From: Gallionella sp.
Lineage (GTDB): Bacteria > Pseudomonadota > Gammaproteobacteria > Burkholderiales > Gallionellaceae
Reading direction: 5' to 3'
DNA length: 64,000 nucleotides
NCBI GenBank assembly: GCA_028689145.1
Contig: JAQTWT010000002.1
Coordinates: forward strand, 124,001-188,000
Shown here in pieces: positions 39,602 through 47,462 of the stretch. The notes beneath the pieces are model-generated. The model had not been told where the DNA came from. It saw only the letters and a list, made by a program, of their open reading frames with translations, and did not search any database. Positions within the stretch are counted from its first letter, which is position 1. Each line of letters begins with the position of its first letter. The translations under genes and the position numbers were made by a program.

Positions 39602-41383
39602 TTAAAAAATTGGTAAATTTGTGGGGGGGTTCTTTACAAAACCTTTGCCAAACCCTGCTTTCTCATCTCGCAACCAAACGCTATTTCCTATTACTGTTGG
39701 CGCGCAGGGTATTGGTGCCCCCCAGCATAGTGACTGGTCTATGGGATTATTTGGATAAACATACTTGAAATTATTAGATTGCGCGATTGCCAACCCTGTT
39801 GGGGATAACGGTTTATCCGGCCATAATATCCACCATCCCGGATCGCTTAATACCGTTTTCAATACTTTCAGCACAGCTACAGTTGATTCCTCATGAAATT
39901 GGATTTTTTTGTAGGTGGTTATTATTGGTGTGACTGCAAAACAGGCACCTATAACTATTAGTACAGCCTTAAATTTACTGGAACAGACAGTGACTCTATG
40001 CTTGGATAGGGACAATTCCAGCAAAAACGATGCGCATGCCAGTGCGGGAATAACCAAAAAATACGCTAGGCCGAATCGCAAGTGAGGAGCTTTTATTATA
40101 GTGAACGTAATGCCCGCAAATGCAATGAATAAGATATATAGACATATCTCTTTGCCAACCTGAAGGCGTTTAAAGTATAACCAGCACCCGCATAGTATAT
40201 TCGTTAAGAACAACCATTTCATTAATGATTTGTCATTAAATATATTGTTATTTGGCGGGTCTCTCCATATCCAATTAAAGTTGGTTGCATCAGCCGGCGT
40301 GGGGCCAGTCCACCTTGCGAATTCAAGAATTGTTTTTGACATATTTTTGGCATTCTCACTACCCAGTGACCAAGGCAAATCAGTGCAAAAATAGGGGGCA
40401 GGGTATAGAGGACAACCAGATGTAATAGTGGACGTTGCCATTAGTATCGTCATGAACGTAATAGAAAAGGCGAGTGCAGCAAGTGCCTTATCTGAAGAAA
40501 AGCCTCTCGCAAATATGTAGTAAACCACGGCGATACCGAGTAAGGGTAACGAACTGAGTTTTATTGATACTGCACCCAAGGCAAGAATTAGCACAACCAT
40601 TTCCGGGCATCTCGCACCATTGTCAATTTTTCCCCGACCATTTATCGAAATAGTGATGATAAGCCAAGCCAAGATCAAAACTAAAAGTGCAGCAGGCAAG
40701 TCGGGGGAAAGGGAAAGAATCAAATCAGAAAAGAAATAGTGGCAAAATAAGGCAAACATAAAAATGAAAAAGTAATCGCCCAACTTGGCACTGCGATCAA
40801 AAATTCTACCTAGCATTACTATGGTTTGCAGCGTCATGAGATAAAAAATAAAACTGTTTATCCCAATAACAAAGTGGTCTTTTAGCCACCCTGTTTGTAG
40901 TGGAGCGGCAAGTGCAAACCATGCAGAAGTAAAGCCAAATCGGTCATGGATTAACGCTAATCCAGGAACAGAGCCATATACTGCCAACCATTTAGCCATT
41001 TGGTGGTGATAGGCTCCAGTATCTACCAAAGAATCCGTACCAATTGCTGAAAAAAAAGATAGTACCAAAGTGACAACCAATAACACTGGCCACATTGTGC
41101 GATTAATTGAAAATTGGTAAGTAATTGGCGTGAGTCTTCTCAAAAAATAGGGCAACGCTAGTGCTGTAATAGTAAGCGCCGCGACAAGCCATGTAAGTGG
41201 AATAAATAAAGAAACAAACAACAGTAGAATTGCCAAGGTGACTATACCTAGCCAGATTGCAACAAAAATCCGATCTTCCGTCTTGGGTAAACAAATCTGC
41301 AAGTTAAATTCATACAAAATTGGCATACCGATAATAGTAAATATCGCACCTAACGTAGACCAAAGTATTATTAACGAAAGCAT
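39602..41383 (-). CDS. Large polytopic membrane protein, glycosyltransferase-like
   Basis: A 593-residue protein with about twelve to thirteen hydrophobic helices and a C-terminal soluble tail. The first outer loop has DSLVDTGAYHHQMAKWLAVY, with acidic and His residues as in ArnT/PMT-type (GT-C) enzymes, but I cannot assign the family. The start at ATG 41383 lies 11 bp after the methyltransferase stop, with AGG upstream; an in-frame extension to 41446 would overlap that gene. Unusually AT-rich for this window. A GT-C transferase using a polyprenyl-phosphate sugar is a reasonable guess; a polymerase is an alternative. Confidence 0.55.
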   Translation of the reverse strand: MLSLIILWSTLGAIFTIIGMPILYEFNLQICLPKTEDRIFVAIWLGIVTLAILLLFVSLFIPLTWLVAALTITALALPYFLRRLTPITYQFSINRTMWPVLLVVTLVLSFFSAIGTDSLVDTGAYHHQMAKWLAVYGSVPGLALIHDRFGFTSAWFALAAPLQTGWLKDHFVIGINSFIFYLMTLQTIVMLGRIFDRSAKLGDYFFIFMFALFCHYFFSDLILSLSPDLPAALLVLILAWLIITISINGRGKIDNGARCPEMVVLILALGAVSIKLSSLPLLGIAVVYYIFARGFSSDKALAALAFSITFMTILMATSTITSGCPLYPAPYFCTDLPWSLGSENAKNMSKTILEFARWTGPTPADATNFNWIWRDPPNNNIFNDKSLMKWLFLTNILCGCWLYFKRLQVGKEICLYILFIAFAGITFTIIKAPHLRFGLAYFLVIPALACASFLLELSLSKHRVTVCSSKFKAVLIVIGACFAVTPIITTYKKIQFHEESTVAVLKVLKTVLSDPGWWILWPDKPLSPTGLAIAQSNNFKYVYPNNPIDQSLCWGAPIPCAPTVIGNSVWLRDEKAGFGKGFVKNPPTNLPIF

Positions 41384-41394
41384 TCGTATACCTA

Positions 41395-42000
41395 TTATTT
41401 TCGTAATATGCAAAGATTGTTCATGCCCAACTGAAAATAACAACACTTTTCCATTTTTAAGTTTGTTTTGCCAAAAAGAAAAGCCAGATCGCGGCGATTA
41501 TAGTAAGCTTTATGATCCCGAATTTCAGCTTCTGAAACAACCCTTAATTTATATGCAAGAAACTCAAGAATCGGTTTGGCAATTTTGCTGGGAACAGTTA
41601 CAACCAAACATCCCCCGGGAGACAGTATTCGTTCTATTTCATGTGCAATTTTAACAGGCTGGGTAAGGTGTTCCAAAACAGCGAGCATGGTAACCACGTC
41701 GAATGATTCATTTGCAAAAGGGAGCTTCCCGTCAAGCATGACCTTCTGCGTCTTGATTTTCCCTGATTGAATTTCTGGAGCTTTGAAATCAATACCCACG
41801 CCTTGCGCGATGTGAGGCTCCACGGTTTTCAAAAGCTTTGCTTCCCAGCCGCAACCAATATCGAGCATACGGCAGGACGGGTACTGCCGTATGCTCGGCA
41901 AGACCTTGCTGATACGCATTTGTCGCAGCAGGGATTCGAGTATAGCTTCTTTCAATTCGAGCCCCGAAAGACAAAGTGCCGCCGGGAAGTGCAATTCCAA
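41395..42000 (-). CDS. Class I SAM-dependent methyltransferase (5' end uncertain)
   Basis: About 201 residues. Motif I is RMLDIGCGWEAKLLKT, then GVGIDFKAPEI; the post-motif region is FDVVTMLAVLEHLTQPVKIA and GGCLVVTVPSKI, the UbiE/Methyltransf_11 pattern. The N-terminal boundary is unclear: the frame begins with TTG at 42000 and stays open, without an ATG, to about 42084, into the repeat element at 42050; an internal ATG lies at 41919. The gene may have lost its natural start to the insertion. It is upstream of, and close to, the large membrane protein gene. Confidence 0.72.
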   Translation of the reverse strand: MELHFPAALCLSGLELKEAILESLLRQMRISKVLPSIRQYPSCRMLDIGCGWEAKLLKTVEPHIAQGVGIDFKAPEIQSGKIKTQKVMLDGKLPFANESFDVVTMLAVLEHLTQPVKIAHEIERILSPGGCLVVTVPSKIAKPILEFLAYKLRVVSEAEIRDHKAYYNRRDLAFLFGKTNLKMEKCCYFQLGMNNLCILRK

Positions 42001-42049
42001 GAAAATACCGATATTGTTGCAGTTATCTTCCTCGGCATCATCTCGATGT

Positions 42050-42217
42050 CTAGTGTCGCGAACCAGAAAAATGAAACATTAAACGGTGTCCTTTTTCGCC
42101 ATGCTGTGTTGCACCTCTTTGCCGTATACCCCATACATTAAAACTAGGAGCCTGCGCCTTGCCTAGCAAAAAATCTATCCGTTTCATTTGTCCCGTTATT
42201 CTGGTTTGCGACACTAG
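42050..42217. mobile_element. MITE-like element with 17-bp terminal inverted repeats
   Basis: Ends are CTAGTGTCGCGAACCAG (42050-42066) and, inverted, CTAGTGTCGCAAACCAG (42217-42201), differing at one base, and both are followed inward by a nearby AATGAAAC. The 168-bp interior encodes nothing. A transposase scrap lies 64 bp to the right, so this may be the remaining end or ends of one insertion sequence rather than an autonomous MITE. Confidence 0.6.
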
Positions 42218-42280
42218 GATATCCAAGCATAAATAGAATATTCGACGAGTCTAACAGCAGGCCGATAGGCTGGCAAGGAT

Positions 42281-42379
42281 AGTGGGCTTCCTCCGCCAGA
42301 CGGCCATCATCAATGCATCCAGCGCCAGTTCGGTCGCTATCGTCGGTTTCATCGACCAACCGATGACTGCGCGCGAGTA
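42281..42379 (-). pseudogene. Scrap of an IS3-family transposase (OrfB)
   Basis: On the minus strand from 42379 the frame reads [20 protein letters not shown] then [13 protein letters not shown], which matches the DDE-domain segment of IS3-type OrfB (SRxVVGWxM...LxxALxMAxWRRKP). Both ends are lost: the frame leaves the family after WRRKPT, and the GT41 gene ends 4 bp from its 5' side. Confidence 0.75.
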
Positions 42380-42382
42380 ACT

Positions 42383-45058
42383 TCAGATTCTTGTTTGTCC
42401 GTCACACCACTTCTGCCACATGCCGCGTAGAGCGGCTTCGAAATGTTTTGCAAAACGTGGGGCATCAAAAATTGGCGAGGTCAGCACCTGTTGCCGCAAC
42501 CTGCCGCGCAAGTCTGACAGGCGTTGCAAGTCGGTAGCATGTGATACCGCGCGTGCCACGTAATCATCGTGATCAGTGGCAACCCATTCCGAAAGACCGG
42601 CATTCATCAATATGCCAACCCCTTGGCGTGACAAAAAACGTTCCCCTGTCAAAGTCAATACCGGCACTCCCATCCAAAGCCCTTCAACACTTGTGGTACC
42701 GCCGGGATAAGGGAACGGATCGAGAGCAATATCTACCCGGTGGTAAGCCTCAAAATATTTATCCCTCGACTCGGGGCCTTCCAGAATAAGCCTGTCCGCA
42801 CCGATTCCGTGGGCGGCAAAACGATCGAAAATATTGTGCTGCACCGATGCTTCATTGAGCTGTTTGGCTTTGAGGAATAAGCGGCTACCAGTAACAGATG
42901 AGAGTACTCTGGCCCATAATGCAACAACATCGTCGTTCAGCTTGGCCAGATTATTGAAACAGCCAAAAGTAATATATCCGTTCGAGATTGCCGGGAGCGG
43001 TGAAACTTTGACATCGATGTTAGGCGGGGTAAAACACAGCCGCGTTTCCGGTAATCGCCAGATTTTTTCCGTGAAATAGGCTTCTTCCGTTTCAGGTAGA
43101 GCCCAAGGATCGGCAAGAAGATAATCGATTGCCGCAACTCCCGTGGTGGCGAAATATCCCAACCAGCTTACCTGAACCGGTGCAGGCTTCCAGGCAAACA
43201 TGGGCAGGCGGTTATATTGGGTATGACCGGAAAGATCCAGCAAAATGTGTACGCCATCTGCGCGAATCAACCGGGCGGCGGCCTCATCTTCCTTGCCTAA
43301 TAAAGGCTTCCATGCGGCGAAATAAGGTTTGACTCGCGCGGTGAGTTCGTCTGTCTTGTGGTCGGTAGGATAAGCGATTAACTCAACGGCAGTCTGGTCA
43401 ATCTGACCCAGAAGGCTTTCCAGAAAATAACCTGCAGGGTGATTCCTGAAGTCACCCGATACAAATCCGATGCGCAGGCGTTTGTCCTGCTTCAAGCATG
43501 GCCAATCAGAAAATTGAGACGTTGCTTTGCGGCTTGCCATCAGGCCATATTGACGGGCTTCCGCAAGGCAATACGAAGGAGTGTGACCGGAGACGTAATT
43601 AAGTGAAAACAAAAGACTGCTATAAGCATCGGAGTAGTCCGGCTTGATCTCCAGTGCGCGTCTGAAGCTGGCTTCCGCCTCGATTAATCGCCCCAAATCC
43701 TTGCGGATAGAGCCCAGATTATTATGCGCCTCGGCATAGCGGGGATTGATTTGTATCGCCCGTTGAAAACTGTTCTCGGCCTCATCTAGCCGCCCGAGAT
43801 CATAGAGATTGATGCCCAGATTGTTATGAGCTTCAGCGTATTCCGGCTTGATCAGTAGTGCCTGTTGAAAACTGATATTAGCCTCATCCAGCTTGCCCAG
43901 ATTATTTAGGGTGAGCCCCAGGTTGTTATGCGCCTCTGCCGAATCTGGATTGATCTGCAGCGCCCTCTTGTAACAAGCTTCGGCTTCATTTAGCCGGCCA
44001 AAATCCTTGTGGATATTGCCTAAGTTGTTATGTGTCTCGGCCGAATCCGGTTTAATCTGCAGCACGCGCTGGTAACAGGCGCAAGCCTCGTCAAGTCTGC
44101 CCGAATCTTTAAGTATAAGGCCGAGATTGTTCAGTGCATCGGCATAATCCGGCTTGATCTGCAGCGCCCGCCGGTAGCTGGCCTCGGCATTGTCCGGCTG
44201 ATGAAGTTCTTTGAAAGTGACACCAAGATTAAAATGTGCCTCGGCATAATCCGGTTTAATTCGTAGCGCTTGACGGAAGCTGTTCACGGCCTCGTCCGGT
44301 TTGCCGAGCTTTTTCAGTATGGCTCCCAGATTGCAATGCACACTAGCGTCGCGCGGCGACAGTGTTGCCGCAATTTGCATGGAGGTCAGCGCGTCAGCGC
44401 TTCGTCCTATATGCATAAATGCCGCGCCCAGCACCATCCAGCCTGTCCCATACTGCGGAAAATGTTCCGTCATCGTGCGGGCAAGGTTTACTGTTTCCAT
44501 ATATCGCCCGCTGTTCAATAAGGCTAACAGCGAAGTTACCTCCTGCGGGTCCGGATTTTTTTTTGCGCAAGAGGCGTTTTTGGGAGTCTTGGATTTATTT
44601 TTGCCTGATTTTTGGATTGCAGATGAAACAAGTTGCGCGTTATTTGAGGCAAGCTGATGTACCGCGGCTGATTGTGTTTGCCCCTTAAAGCTTAAACGCG
44701 CGGCCAATGCTTCGAATGCAACACCGTTTAATCCACGTTGCCGACTTTGGGACAGCATTTGCGTTGCGCTATCGGTTTGGCCGGTCTGAATAAGCGCATC
44801 AATATAACTCAGCCAGTATTGTCCCTGATTTGGGTTGAGTTCCAGTGCCGCTTTCAGATGAGGTAGCGCGGCAGCGGGTTGTTTGACCTGCACCGCCAGA
44901 ACACCCAGATTGTGATTGGCATCCGGGTGATTCGGCTGCGCTTGAAGAATAGCGCGGTAAAATTGTTCCGCTTCTTGCAGCCGTCCAGCGTGATGATGGG
45001 CGATGGCTTGTTGCAGCGCAACATCGAGAGTCAAGGTTTGATGGGGTGTATGGTGCAT
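42383..45058 (-). CDS. TPR protein with O-GlcNAc-transferase-type (GT41) catalytic domain
   Basis: An 891-residue protein. Two TPR blocks precede the catalytic part: an N-terminal one (VALQQAIAHHHAGRLQEAEQ), a Lys-rich break near residue 165, then about ten consensus TPRs with repeated EAHNNLG and ALQIKPD motifs. The C-terminal half is SPINDLY/OGT-like: RIGFVSGDFRNHPAGYFLES, ILLDLSGHTQYNRLPMFAWK, then VQVSWLGYFATTG and FGCFNNLAKLNDDVVALWAR, which in this family carry the nucleotide-sugar site. It would glycosylate Ser/Thr of cytoplasmic proteins. ATG at 45058 is chosen; longer starts add a non-TPR extension. It is divergent from the T2SS genes. Confidence 0.92.
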   Translation of the reverse strand: MHHTPHQTLTLDVALQQAIAHHHAGRLQEAEQFYRAILQAQPNHPDANHNLGVLAVQVKQPAAALPHLKAALELNPNQGQYWLSYIDALIQTGQTDSATQMLSQSRQRGLNGVAFEALAARLSFKGQTQSAAVHQLASNNAQLVSSAIQKSGKNKSKTPKNASCAKKNPDPQEVTSLLALLNSGRYMETVNLARTMTEHFPQYGTGWMVLGAAFMHIGRSADALTSMQIAATLSPRDASVHCNLGAILKKLGKPDEAVNSFRQALRIKPDYAEAHFNLGVTFKELHQPDNAEASYRRALQIKPDYADALNNLGLILKDSGRLDEACACYQRVLQIKPDSAETHNNLGNIHKDFGRLNEAEACYKRALQINPDSAEAHNNLGLTLNNLGKLDEANISFQQALLIKPEYAEAHNNLGINLYDLGRLDEAENSFQRAIQINPRYAEAHNNLGSIRKDLGRLIEAEASFRRALEIKPDYSDAYSSLLFSLNYVSGHTPSYCLAEARQYGLMASRKATSQFSDWPCLKQDKRLRIGFVSGDFRNHPAGYFLESLLGQIDQTAVELIAYPTDHKTDELTARVKPYFAAWKPLLGKEDEAAARLIRADGVHILLDLSGHTQYNRLPMFAWKPAPVQVSWLGYFATTGVAAIDYLLADPWALPETEEAYFTEKIWRLPETRLCFTPPNIDVKVSPLPAISNGYITFGCFNNLAKLNDDVVALWARVLSSVTGSRLFLKAKQLNEASVQHNIFDRFAAHGIGADRLILEGPESRDKYFEAYHRVDIALDPFPYPGGTTSVEGLWMGVPVLTLTGERFLSRQGVGILMNAGLSEWVATDHDDYVARAVSHATDLQRLSDLRGRLRQQVLTSPIFDAPRFAKHFEAALRGMWQKWCDGQTRI

Positions 45059-45337
45059 GGTTAAAAATAAAAATGCATTCCGAGTGCAAATTATAACCAA
45101 ACGTACACTTCGAACGCGAAGGCATTTCCACGCAGGCTGTCGTGCATGGCCAAGATTTCAGTTGTGCTGTTGGAGCTTGTCGAGCGGCAAACAGGTTTTA
45201 AACGCTCTTCGGATAAACTCGGGCAAATGTTGTTAATGGAGCGAACCCGTCAATCCGCCGTACCATATAATTGACCGATGTCCCGCAAATCAGGATAATC
45301 CGCGCGATTCATCCAATTAACCCCGACTGATCAGCCC
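45059..45337. other. Divergent intergenic region between the GT41 gene and the T2SS genes
   Basis: About 280 bp with no credible gene. It must hold promoters for both directions; I could not single out clear boxes. Confidence 0.4.
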
Positions 45338-46381
45338 ATGATTTTTCGTTTGCCGGTACGCCGTTTTTTACACAGCACTGAAAAAATCGAAGCGCCTCAA
45401 AATCGCTTCGGTGCCGTGCAGTGGGTCTTGACGCGTCCGCTGTATCGCTTTCAAACTTTCGATCTCGCCCAGGTTCCGGCTAAAAATCGCGCCCAGGCTT
45501 TGCGTCTGGAGCTGGCCCAATGGACATCATTTGCCAGCAGTGATTATTATGTGGGCTGGCACGGACAACAGGCGCTGGTGTGGGGTTGGGATGCCGACAA
45601 GGTAAATCAAGCTATCGTTGCACAAGGTATCAAGCCGCAGCGGGCGCTCGTTCTGCCCGAAACTGTATTGCAAACACCCGTTGAAAATGGTCTCTGTCTG
45701 AGCCGTTGCCATGAAGGTTTTGAGGGGCAGTTCTGGCGCGAAAGCCAGCTTGAGCGCAACCGGTGGTGGCCGCAATTGCCGACCTCCGACGAATGGCTGA
45801 TGTTTCAGCGTGATGCCGGCATCACGCCAAGCGAGCAACAAGCGCAACCTCCCGCGCCACGGGTAAGTCCGCTCAACTTGCAACCCTGGGTAAACGAAGT
45901 CGGGTCGGTGGGCGACCAGGCAATGCAGCTGGAGCGGCTGGTTATTGCGCTGGGCATTTTCTTGTTGTTGTTGCCGACTTTCTGGTATGGATTCAGCTGG
46001 TACAAAATACAGGACAGCGCGGCGCAACTGCGCGATCAACAGCTGCAGTTGCAACAGGAAGCCGGGCCGATCCTGCAAGCGCGCAGTCAGGCACTGGACT
46101 ACCTTGCGCGCATCAGGGTTTTGCGTGCAACCGATCCTTATCCCGGTCAACTCGCGCTGATGGCAAAGATTGCGCAAGTGCTGCCGCAGGATAAATCCTC
46201 TGTCAAAGATTGGGATTTTCAAGCCGGGCAGCTCAAGGTTACCATCACCTCGGGCAGCGATATTTCCAGCACCTTTTTGATTGGCTTGCTGCAGCAGGCG
46301 GGCCCTTTTCGGGACGTGAAGGCGCTGCCCGGACGCGATCCCAAAAGCGTCACGTTCCAAATGGAAGTCATCGGTAGCTAG
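45338..46381 (+). CDS. GspL/PilN-like type II secretion assembly protein
   Basis: A 347-residue bitopic protein. A cytoplasmic domain (about residues 1-200) with the degenerate actin-like pattern of GspL/PilM-N proteins is followed by one helix (LVIALGIFLLLLPTFWYGFS), a coiled coil (QLRDQQLQLQQEAGPILQ) and a small ferredoxin-like periplasmic domain (KVTITSGSDISSTFLIGLL). Assignment rests on architecture and on its place before M-, C- and D-like genes. It ends 2 bp before the next ATG. Confidence 0.65.
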   Translation: MIFRLPVRRFLHSTEKIEAPQNRFGAVQWVLTRPLYRFQTFDLAQVPAKNRAQALRLELAQWTSFASSDYYVGWHGQQALVWGWDADKVNQAIVAQGIKPQRALVLPETVLQTPVENGLCLSRCHEGFEGQFWRESQLERNRWWPQLPTSDEWLMFQRDAGITPSEQQAQPPAPRVSPLNLQPWVNEVGSVGDQAMQLERLVIALGIFLLLLPTFWYGFSWYKIQDSAAQLRDQQLQLQQEAGPILQARSQALDYLARIRVLRATDPYPGQLALMAKIAQVLPQDKSSVKDWDFQAGQLKVTITSGSDISSTFLIGLLQQAGPFRDVKALPGRDPKSVTFQMEVIGS

Positions 46382-46383
46382 AT

Positions 46384-47016
46384 ATGCTCGCTAACTTCCT
46401 TAACCAGTTGCGTGACAACCCCAGATTACGCTGGGGGGTGGCCATGATAGCCGGTATATTCTGGCTGTATGCCATTCTGTTGCTGCAAGAAACAGTGCAG
46501 GAGCAAACTCTGCAGCATCATGCCGCGACACAAACCATAGCGCGTCTGCGTGCTCAACTGGCACAACCGGAGTGGTTGTCGCGGGTTGTGCCGGCCAAGA
46601 CCATGGCTGTGCAGTTGGAAGGGCGGTTGTGGCAAGCCCCCACCACCGGATTGGCGCAGGCCGCATTTCAGGACTGGCTCAATGCCGCCATGCTCAGGGC
46701 GGGCGTATCCCGCCAACAAATCACCGTTACCGTGATAGATGAAGCTGTGCCGAATGCACTCAATCGGAGTCAGGTAGCGGACGGCACAACCCCGGCAAAT
46801 TTATGGAAAATCAAAGCGAAACTGGGCTTTGATTATAGTGCGCCGATACTGCTGGAGTTTTTGAACCAAATTGAAAGCCACGAAAAGCAAATAATCGTCG
46901 GTGCGTTCACTGTGCGCAAGGAACCCATGTCTCACGTCGAGATGGAACTGTACGGCTACTTTCAAAAACAAGCTGCTCCGGCAGGCAAAGCAGATAAAGA
47001 ATTGGTGCCGCTATAG
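46384..47016 (+). CDS. GspM/PilO-like type II secretion protein
   Basis: A 210-residue bitopic protein. An N-terminal helix (WGVAMIAGIFWLYAILLLQE) is followed by a coiled coil and a ferredoxin-like periplasmic domain (LLEFLNQIESHEKQIIVGAF). Such proteins pair with GspL/PilN. It sits 2 bp after the L-like gene and 2 bp before the C-like gene, so the three are one transcript. Confidence 0.65.
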   Translation: MLANFLNQLRDNPRLRWGVAMIAGIFWLYAILLLQETVQEQTLQHHAATQTIARLRAQLAQPEWLSRVVPAKTMAVQLEGRLWQAPTTGLAQAAFQDWLNAAMLRAGVSRQQITVTVIDEAVPNALNRSQVADGTTPANLWKIKAKLGFDYSAPILLEFLNQIESHEKQIIVGAFTVRKEPMSHVEMELYGYFQKQAAPAGKADKELVPL

Positions 47017-47018
47017 TT

Positions 47019-47462
47019 ATGCGCTTTGTTCACGACAATCTGTATCCGTTAATCGCCGCATTGATCTTCGTTGCCGCGACATCTATCTGGTTCGCCACCT
47101 CCGTGCCGCTGCCGCCCTATGCGCCCGCACCGGTTGCGGAATCATGGGGCTTGCCGAAACTGGCAGAACAGGATAGTAAAAAACACATTGAAATTATCAA
47201 TGCGCGCAATCTGTGGGGAGTTATTCTGGCATCGGATGCGCTCAAGGAACCGGAATGGAATGTGGTGGGAATTGCCAGAAGCGGTGCCGAACGTTTTATT
47301 TTGCTGGTTATTGAAGGTAAGCCGGTCGAAATGCTTAAAGTCGGCGATGTGCTGCCGGATGGTGTGAAAATTGTGAAAATTGAAAATGACCGGTTTTTTG
47401 TGATGACACCGGATAAAAAGAAACTCGCCTTTGGACTTTATAAACATGACCCCGCAAAATAG
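47019..47462 (+). CDS. GspC-like type II secretion protein
   Basis: A 147-residue bitopic protein. An N-terminal membrane helix (YPLIAALIFVAATSIWFAT) and a periplasmic HR-like domain (NARNLWGVILASDALKEPEW...VVGIARSG...VGDVLPDGVKI) match the GspC homology region that contacts the secretin N0 domain. It lacks a C-terminal PDZ or coiled coil. Its end overlaps the secretin gene start by 17 bp. Confidence 0.72.
   Translation: MRFVHDNLYPLIAALIFVAATSIWFATSVPLPPYAPAPVAESWGLPKLAEQDSKKHIEIINARNLWGVILASDALKEPEWNVVGIARSGAERFILLVIEGKPVEMLKVGDVLPDGVKIVKIENDRFFVMTPDKKKLAFGLYKHDPAK

Noticed and set aside
42144-42359. 71-codon minus-strand frame in the IS debris
   Set aside because: It is in a different frame from the transposase remnant, which explains the region better.
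44030-44688. Several overlapping plus-strand frames opposite the TPR/GT41 gene
   Set aside because: They recur with the TPR period and are antisense images of the repeats.
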